NCBI GenBank assembly: GCA_936432065.2
Contig: OW386285.2
Span: 39,425,920-39,489,919 of the forward strand
Origin: Rutpela maculata
Lineage: Eukaryota > Arthropoda > Insecta > Coleoptera > Cerambycidae
DNA length: 64,000 nt
Direction: 5' to 3'
Below, in pieces: positions 56,894 to 64,000 of the stretch. The notes beneath the pieces were generated by a model. The model ran no database searches. It was not told the origin of the DNA and saw nothing but the letters and a program-made list of their open reading frames with translations. Within the stretch, counting starts at the first letter, position 1. The number at the start of each line of letters is the position of its first letter. A program made the position numbers and the translations under genes.

Positions 56894-58284
56894 ACAGGGT
56901 GTTTACAAAAAGGGTGTAAGCACGTCACAGTATTTAATACTGGCTACAGCAGTCATTCTTCGATGACATATGGGTATTGTGTTAAATTAAGGTAAGCATT
57001 TTTAAAATGAAGTAAGGCCCTAAACTATTTATAAAAATACTTAGCTACATGTTCCACCTCACTAGGTTCACATATTAATTTCAATAGTCTTAATCATCTC
57101 GATGATGACAACTTGTTTGCCGAAATCGGCTGTTGGTATTCCAGTGTAGCGTTTTAGTGTTTGGAAATTACTTCAATGTCAAAATTTTCGAGTCGTGTTT
57201 TCTTAGTGGAATAAATAATGACTTGGACTTAATTTTTTTCCTTAAAGTTATTTCACCGAACTTTTTATAAAAGATAAAATCCTGTTTTGTTAATATGACA
57301 TTGTTACTAATATTCCTCTTGTAAAAGTTTATCAAACGCTTTTTAAAATACATTATATAATCTAAGCTCATCACTTGGAAAATACGGAAACAATTTACAA
57401 AACTTAGAACATCAATATAAACTTTTTACATTATCCTATAATAATAAAACTTTAATGAGCTGGTGCAATATTCACTCTAAGGAAAAGTTTGTACTTAGAT
57501 CAATTTTTAACACAAATAAAAAGTCGTTTACATAACTAAAGTTTATTCGGCACAAGAAGAAAGCTTAAACAACTTAAACCGAGAAAAACAAAACTTCAAA
57601 AACAAATCAAACACTGGAAATGTGCCAGAAAATTCTGTTTCTGCTGAAATTACAAATAGCCATTAAAACGGGCGCCGCTTGAAAAGCTCAAAAGTAAAGG
57701 TTGAAAATATAATGTTTTCAATAAATATACAGGATATAACATATTTATTATGTTACGCTGATTTTGGAACGCCATAAATGTTGATTAATATTTCACTTAG
57801 GATTTTCATCGTATCCATGGTAATCTGTTATATCATTTTCAAAGAGTTCACTTAATTACCAAAATTATAAATCATATTCTAAACATGTCTTCTTAAAAGC
57901 TTCATTTAAAATATTAAATATGATATATTCACTTTATCTAATGTGTCTCATTAGTTTTGGGCATATATATAGAAAACCAAAAATAGTTTGCTTTATGAAT
58001 TTTATTTTTAGTGCACTTAAATTATATCATCAATAGGCATATTTAACCTTAATGGTAACCTCTTAAGAACGTTATACGTAATCCCGGCTGGATCCATTTT
58101 GTACTCCACTTATAAATTCTAGGGTCAACATATGTTCATAGGAACACACAGTTACAAAAGTTGACTTCAGATTTGTTCTCCATATAAAAAATGTCGGCTT
58201 GTTTGATGGTGTGGTAAAGATCAAAGACGCCGAAATTTTTTATATGCAGAATAAATCTGAAGTCATATGAAAATATATTTATTA
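56894..58284. other. no gene recognised
   Basis: AT-rich. CAGGGTGTTTACAAAAAGGG at 56895 resembles a mariner-type end, but no partner was found. Confidence 0.35.
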
Positions 58285-58795
58285 ATCAAAAAATTGGCAG
58301 CTACTTGAAGCGGCTGGAACCTCCCCACTCGGTGGTTCTTTGAAGCCGAAAAGGGCACCAAAAAATATGAACGATCTCATTTAATTATATTTATTAAGTC
58401 GGTTTGATACTTTTTCTCTTTAAGGTTTTCTTCGTTGGGGGATTTTATATTTTGACAGTTTGAAAATTTTTAGGTTGGTATTGCACTTGCTTTGGTTTTT
58501 AGGTTATGTTAATGTTTTTTTAGGTTGTGATTGCCGGAAATGGATTCAAGTTTCTCAGAATTTTAATGTCACTGTCACTTTTAATAGTTTTGGGCAAAAA
58601 ACTTACTTTGTGCCTAGTTAAGGACCGTCCGTAACAACACAGGCTCCTTATGGGCTGTGCAAGCCTTACACAGCTATCACTAACTTTAACTGCACTTTTT
58701 TCACGAACTATCACAACTAATGTGACGTTTTCAGAGAAAACACGTGTGTAGACTGCACGCTTTAACACACTAGTCTACCGAACGTAGGTTAAACC
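58285..58795 (+). repeat. family D repeat, copy 2
   Basis: Starts with the GCGGCTGGAACCTCCCCACT module (also at 296-352). It continues with TTTTGACAGTTTGAAAATTTTTAGG, TTTTTAGGTTATGTT and AATGTCACTGTCACTTTTAA and ends CTGCACGCTTTAACACACTA followed by GTCTACCGAACG. Non-coding; the 82-codon minus ORF is a read-through. Confidence 0.65.
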
Positions 58796-58821
58796 TGGGT
58801 TAGACTATAAAATATATCTTA

Positions 58822-59395
58822 GGGCCAGTTGTATAGGATATGTTTAAACTTTAGTTTAAACCTAAGTTTAAACAAAAGTTTAATAAAAAGTTTAAATTAG
58901 ATTAGTTGCAGTATGCTCCTTGTATATCTTATAGTTAATTTAAGCGAACTTTATTAAAATATGAATACTTCCGTTTTTACGCAAACTTCGCAAAAATATC
59001 AATACTTCGTTTTATTATTACTAACAGTTGACAACCAAATTGTGTGCTATTTAGATTATATTACGACATGTATTTTGTAGCATGCTGTGTTTTGTTGGTT
59101 AGAACATAGAAAAAATATATAAAATAATAATATATATATTTTTTGTGGGTTGGTAATATTACTCCTTAAAGATAGATCCAGTGAAAAGAAGGACTACGCA
59201 GTATTGAGGTTATAAAAACATCACACCACACATATTTGTCAATTTGCGCATGTATTTAACCGCAGCTTGGAGTTTAACCGGTACTCCATCCACCAGTTGA
59301 TAGTTAAACTCTAGTCACCTATACAATGGGCATTAAAGGCTTAATCTAAGTTTAACTGTAGCTTGTAGTTTAAACTAAATCTATACAACTGGCCC
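58822..59395. mobile_element. PIF/Harbinger-like MITE with exact TTA flanks
   Basis: Left GGGCCAGTTGTATAG preceded by TTA (58819-58821). Right CTATACAACTGGCCC followed by TTA (59396-59398). TTA duplication and GGGCC-type ends fit PIF/Harbinger. Subterminal regions carry several copies of AGTTTAAAC on both sides, possible transposase-binding repeats. 574 bp, no ORF. Confidence 0.85.
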
Positions 59396-59423
59396 TTAGC
59401 GTAACTTTATAGATTGTTACTTT

Positions 59424-59836
59424 GTTTTTTAATTTTTTTCACGGAAACCAAATCGAAAGGGTACCTACAAGTGTGATATATCGCTGAAATCGGAATTTTT
59501 ACTGTTTTTCAATGGTTCGATTACGAATTGTAAGTAATCATAAAATAAACAACTTATTGTGCCAAAACGGCACTAAACGTAATCCGAACTCAACCAAAAC
59601 CAGATCTCAGATTTTCTGAAGCACTAAAGAAACCTCATGCAAAGTTTCATCCAAAACCGTTTAGTAGTTTCGCCAATATCGTGGTAACATATTTATACAC
59701 ATATGCACACACATAGACATTTTTCAAAAACCACTTTTTTGGGTTCCTGGGACCTCAAACATAAAGATTTGATGTCTCAATTTTCGATATTGGACTAATT
59801 TTAGTAACCTCCCCCAATTTTATTGCGAGGAGGTTA
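59424..59836 (+). repeat. family B hairpin-ended repeat, copy 3
   Basis: TTTTTCACGGAAACCAAATC, GCACTAAACGTAATCCGAAC, a short ACACATATGCACACACATAG tract and the decayed hairpin AACCTCCCCCAATTTTATTG...AGGAGGTT. It lies just after the PIF/Harbinger-like MITE. Confidence 0.8.
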
Positions 59837-60816
59837 AAATAAAATCTTAATTTCAACTCGTTGACTTCATATTATTTGTTATTTGGAATATTTCGAGCAC
59901 ACAAATAATAATTACAATGCCTACAAAACTGTCTTGACTCTCGGTTTCTATTTCCAGTGCATAAAACGACATCGTTATCTGCGAAGACGTTGGCGTTGTC
60001 AAGAGGAAGAAGAAGAGGAGGAGTAGGAGGAGGAAGAGAAGAAGAACAATTCTTCTAATGAGACTTTGTTTGGTAGTGACCTCTGTAAACTGAGCAAACA
60101 TTTTTTTCGTCGTCATTATTCTTGTTTCTTTACAGGGTATTGTATTTACCGTTAAATAAATGAATGCCCAGTTTTAATTAACCAGAGAAGTATCTAGCTG
60201 TGGACCATGATGTAGACCATAAGAGTTTGCATATTTTTGTTGACTCTTTTTTGTAAATTTAACAAAAAAATCAAATAAGATTAATTTTAATATACATTTA
60301 TTGACACAAAATAAAAATATGGCATCAAAAAATATTTTGAAAATTCTAGTCCAGACAGTACCATGAAAATTAATATAGTCGAGTAAACTTTAACTGAGCG
60401 GTTCAAAGGTTGCTTCATCATATAAATAAAGAGAGTCAGACATACGCGACTGGCTCCTCTCTGCGTCACTGCAGTGGCTCTATGCGCATCGCATATCAAA
60501 TCGTACGTGGTGTTATCAACTCATACACAAGCCAAGTTAGAATTTACGCGACTATATGTAATACTGACGAAATGTGAACTATTATTCCTTTAGAACAACC
60601 TACAGCAAAAAATATTATCTGCCAGGCCACAATTATTAAACAATAATTAAATTATATAATGGGAAAAATATTTTAAAAAAGTTTATACTTGACACTGATG
60701 ATTAACATAAACATTAAATACAATCAGAAAAAAATTTGAGATGTCAATAGGGGCAGTTCAAGAAAAAAAAGATCAACGAAAAAATATATTTACATACCAA
60801 CATGTCAACAAAACCG
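59837..60816. other. no gene; GA-rich low-complexity at 60001-60048
   Basis: AAGAGGAAGAAGAAGAGGAG is a short purine tract. The remainder is AT-rich. The words GTCACTGCAGTGGC near 60470 are palindromic. Confidence 0.4.
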
Positions 60817-60982
60817 ACCGACTCAGTGGCGCAATGCTTACGATGTTAGGCTTGCGACCACAAGGTCCCAGGCTCGAATCCTGGGTGTTGTGATATTGTC
60901 TACGTGTGCGTGTCCTGGTTGAGTGGTGAAATAGCTATAGCTAAACTCTGTCAGAATGTTAATATAAATAGGACATAAAAAT
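60817..60982 (+). mobile_element. monomeric tRNA-derived SINE
   Basis: A box TGGCGCAATGCTTACGA (about 60827) and B box GGCTCGAATCC (60871-60881) of one tRNA-like unit are followed directly by the tail GTGTTGTGATATTGTC, GTCCTGGTTGAGTGGTGA, AATGTTAATATAAAT. It is the same family as 39845-40178 but lacks the second tRNA-like unit. The head is GACCACAAGGTCCCAGG-like between the boxes. Confidence 0.8.
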
Positions 60983-61184
60983 ACGTCAACTAACAAGTCA
61001 GTCTTTGAGCAATATAAATTATATTATTATAATTGTAACACATATGGTGCAGAGGAGAATATTTTCTTATATTTTTTGTGCAGCTGGAATGTAAAATAAA
61101 TTGGTCTGCCTTGCCTCAGTTCTAAAAGAATTGAATTGAATTTAACATAAGTATCTAACATTGGACAGTTTATATTGCTATAGT
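60983..61184. other. no gene recognised
   Basis: Short AT-rich spacer. Confidence 0.3.
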
Positions 61185-61640
61185 TTATACAAAATAAAAA
61201 TAATTTTTTTTTTGAAAATCGTCATCAATATCTGCAACCCTGCAAAATTTTTTGAAATTGTCGCCATTAAATAGACACGGTACTGTTAAGTTATCGACGA
61301 TGTCACTAATAGATGAAATAAAAAAAAAATGTTCCGAAATTGGTCCCTGTGGAACGCCGGAAGTAGCAGTTCGACAGACTTTCAACTGCGATATACTATA
61401 TGAGTTCAAAATATTCAGCTCTTAAAGTGTATAAGCTACGCAATTCGAACAAGACTATTAACAAAAAAATTTAGAATAAGAATAACACTTTTACTGAACT
61501 GTAATTCATAACGGGTTGTATTTCGTTTCGCACAATATATTTATATTGCTGATTCCCAATTTTTCTTTCAGAGAAAACCAGATGTTACTAAAGAAATCAT
61601 GGGAAAGAGCTTCGTTGAGGTTGTACTGTTAACAGACAAC
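61185..61640 (-). pseudogene. non-LTR retrotransposon RT palm fragment
   Basis: In the minus frame ending at 61185: TATSGVPQGPISEHFFFISS (motif B, normally SGVPQGSxLGPLLF), then CLFNGDNFKKFCRVADIDD (motif C, normally FADDxKIFR). The catalytic ADD has become NGD, so it is inactive. Upstream to about 61640 a weak match to the NxTSTxLF region is possible but not secure. Confidence 0.65.
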
Positions 61641-63198
61641 CGTGAGGAATGGAGTAATACTGTTAGACATACATTACATCGAAGTGAGGGCGAGTTTTGC
61701 TTCAGAAGATAATAGAAATACCAAGAATTCAATACAATCAAAGTGGAAAAAACCCGGAAATCAGTCTTCAAATCATCACCAGCAACTATTTTAAAGTATT
61801 TTATAGCATACAGCAAAATGGTTTTTAAATTGTTTTCAATTACAGCTTTCGTATTCAAGTTTGAATAATTAATTAAATCATTATGAAGGTATTCATGGTT
61901 TTAAATTATGTAACCTAAATAATTTAAACGATTAATTGTGCTAATCCTTCAGATTTAGAATCAAAAACCGAAACTTATCTTCTTTAAATCAAAACAAAAG
62001 AAAATTGGCATAAGCAATAGTATATAATTTCTATAAACAAACGAAACCTCTACACAAATCATCAGGATTAATATTCATTTTAGTTTTGAGAGTCATAAGA
62101 ATAGAAGGTTTAGAATAACAAAAATAATATGTGTGTAATGAACACTGGTTTGATATATGTATATATCGAAAATATTATTACTCATTGGTTTTGTAACATA
62201 TTTCATCATTATTCATTTTCAATGCTGGCACGGGAAACGAATTATTATGTACACATTATAGATTTTGGTGAGACCGTGGTCAGTGAAAAATCGATTTGCG
62301 GTCACAATACGAACTCCAACCGGCCAATTTTTGACCTCTATTATATAACAGAGTACAATTAAAATGTAAAATATTTTATTCACATTTCTAGCAGACTAGG
62401 CTAATGAATATGGTATAATTTTTATGAAAGGATTTACATATCAATATCTAAAACTTTTCGCTAGTTGTATCTCATTAATTTCAGAAAATATTTCTTAATA
62501 TGGAAAAATCTTTTGAAATTATAGAATGTTATAAAATAAAAGTGCTATTTTTGCTATTTTTAATTTTGCTATACGATTTCTAGGATCGGAGATAATAAGG
62601 AAAATAGCAGAAAATTTCAGTGTTGAAAAATATTGTGAATATCTTACAAGAATAATACAAAACTACTCATAGCACTTGTTATTATATATAAAACAAATTA
62701 AAATAATAAAATTGCTGTAGCCAAATAATTCCATTCAAAATTTATTTTCACTCCACTACTTATGTAGTAAATTTATGGATTCTCTCTAAACAGATAAAAA
62801 TCTCACAGCGCTGTTTTAGTATACTGCCTCATTGACTTCAGTAAACAAGGGAAAATGTTTTATTAAAGCCTAAGAAATATTTACCACTGTGTACTTCGTA
62901 CATACATGCAATGAAGACCTATAATGTACAATACTGAAATCTTAAAGATCGTAAATTTCAGAAGTTTTAGGTTAAGGGTAAGAGATAAATTATGTATTGA
63001 TTACTTCTCAATATTTCATCTTTAATTTAATTTACATCGGTTTGTTACCTCCCAACCTAATGCTGGCAGTTCCTTGTATGCCTTCAGACACTTCTGAAAG
63101 GTTACATTTCTCTTTAAGAGATTTTTATTGATAACATGGCCACCCATCACCCGTAGTAGCTCTCCTTGATGCGAAGTTGAACTTTTCATTAGTTATGT
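61641..63198. other. no gene recognised
   Basis: AT-rich. The ORF at 62129-62362 (plus) ends with LARETNYYVHIIDFGE and IFDLYYITEYN, somewhat protein-like but without family or splice support. A GC-moderate patch at 63030-63180 shows nothing. Confidence 0.35.
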
Positions 63199-63405
63199 TC
63201 AGAGCTGGGCAAATTACTTTGAAAAAGTAATTAATTACAAATTACAAATTACTAATGTTAAAAAGTAATTTGATTACCAAGTAATTAAATTACTATTAAA
63301 AAAATGTAATTAAATTACTAATTATTTGGTAATGGTAATTGAATAAATAAATTACTTTTATAATTACTCTACAGCTTCTACATTTGTTATAATGGAAATG
63401 GGAGA
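63199..63405 (+). mobile_element. hAT-type transposon terminal fragment
   Basis: TTCAGAGCTGGGCAAATTAC followed by reiterated AAGTAATTAATTACAAATTAC words is the characteristic end of many animal hAT elements (CAGAGxTGGGCAA plus TAATTACA-rich subterminal repeats). The opposite end is not seen in the window; the sequence may be cut by the family A copy at 63562. Confidence 0.7.
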
Positions 63406-63561
63406 TGTTTAGTAAATTATAAGATCATTTGTTAGTGTACAAATAATTATAATTATGTACAAATACTGAATAATACGAAAGGAAGATATATCTAAATTTT
63501 TTATTAATCAGTAAAGACAGTAATCACAAAAGAATGAAAATCTATAACTAAAAACAAATAT

Positions 63562-64000
63562 AAAAACCGCTGCCCAAGGAATCACTACTTCCACATACTG
63601 ATTTTCTATCCAAGTCTCTCACAATGAAAAAATTTTGTATGTGGAAATAATTGTTTATGGACCTTTAGTAATATAATATTTGAAATCGCATACCTCAAAA
63701 ATCCATAAAACAATATGCCATATTGGTAGTAAGGGTGGGAGTGGATGAAGTAAAAAAAAAAATGAGGCCTTTAGTTCTTGTATACACACTAAATCACAAT
63801 TTAATTTTTTCACCTCCTTTAATAATGGGGTGGGGGTGGTAATGGGCTAATGCCAAAAAATTTGTTGACCTGAGCTTCTCTTATATATACTAAATACCAA
63901 TTTTATGGACTCTTACTTGCTTGATTTCCCTATTAACCCCAATTTATCCTCCAACACTTCAACGGAATAAAATCAAAATATAATCTAATTCCAGATCTCA
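63562..64000 (+). repeat. family A hairpin-ended repeat, copy 5 (runs off window)
   Basis: Starts AAAAACCGCTGCCCAAGGAAT and TACTTCCACATACTG, then GGGGTGGGGGTGGTAATGGG, ACTCTTACTTGCTTGATTTC and AATCTAATTCCAGATCTCA to the edge. The hairpin end lies beyond 64000. Confidence 0.85.

Noticed and set aside
62129..62362. 77-codon plus-strand ORF ending DLYYITEYN
   Set aside because: Partly protein-like but no acceptor, no family and no homologous frame nearby.

Overview
The window reads as AT-rich nuclear DNA of an arthropod, most likely an insect. No host gene is visible in full. There are no bacterial-style operons, no rRNA or tRNA gene and no CRISPR. Nearly everything recognisable is mobile DNA in decay. 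Evidence for an insect is the mix: Jockey/CR1-like non-LTR retrotransposons, a mariner-like element whose N-terminal helix-turn-helix is of the kind common in insect genomes, Copia, PIF/Harbinger-like MITEs with TTA flanks, hAT ends, and tRNA- and 5S-derived SINEs. The order of insect cannot be read from the sequence.

Layout. 0-7.5 kb: a reverse transcriptase (RT) fragment at the left edge, a TIR element (901-2109) carrying an ORF resembling the N-terminal part of SWIM/YqaJ proteins, a shorter relative of it lacking that ORF (about 4065-4400), hairpin-ended repeats (family B), a hairpin-of-hairpins MITE, an RT C-terminus and a 5S rRNA-derived SINE. 8-15.6 kb: small palindromic MITEs, a 2.7-kb element with roughly 0.5-kb TIRs and a broken XPG/PIN-like plus CXC protein, and an RNase H-bearing non-LTR pseudogene abutting a family A repeat. 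16-24 kb: a candidate exon, a mariner-like element with very long TIRs, another family A copy, and a Copia pseudogene. 24.6-33.5 kb: repeat family F, several foldback elements (one with tRNA-like promoter boxes), a TA-flanked MITE and a 3.1-kb inverted repeat. 33.5-35.7 kb: a tandem duplication in which only one copy carries a 5'-truncated CR1/L2-like retrotransposon with the longest intact ORF (410 codons). 36-51 kb: an RT N-terminus, tandem repeats, a dimeric tRNA-SINE inside a MITE, a candidate spliced exon (41856-42007), several foldbacks, a nest of elements (45173-48893), a second 5S SINE and a 1-kb foldback. 51-64 kb: RT debris, truncated family A copies, a possible solo LTR, a PIF/Harbinger MITE, a monomeric tRNA-SINE and a hAT end.

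How the parts relate. Families A (6 copies), B (3) and I (2-3) share one architecture: a simple-sequence run followed by a 3'-terminal hairpin. At least eight retrotransposon protein fragments represent different parts of the protein, so they are separate 5'-truncated or eroded insertions rather than one element. Family and domain calls rest on recognising motifs by eye; no database search was possible.
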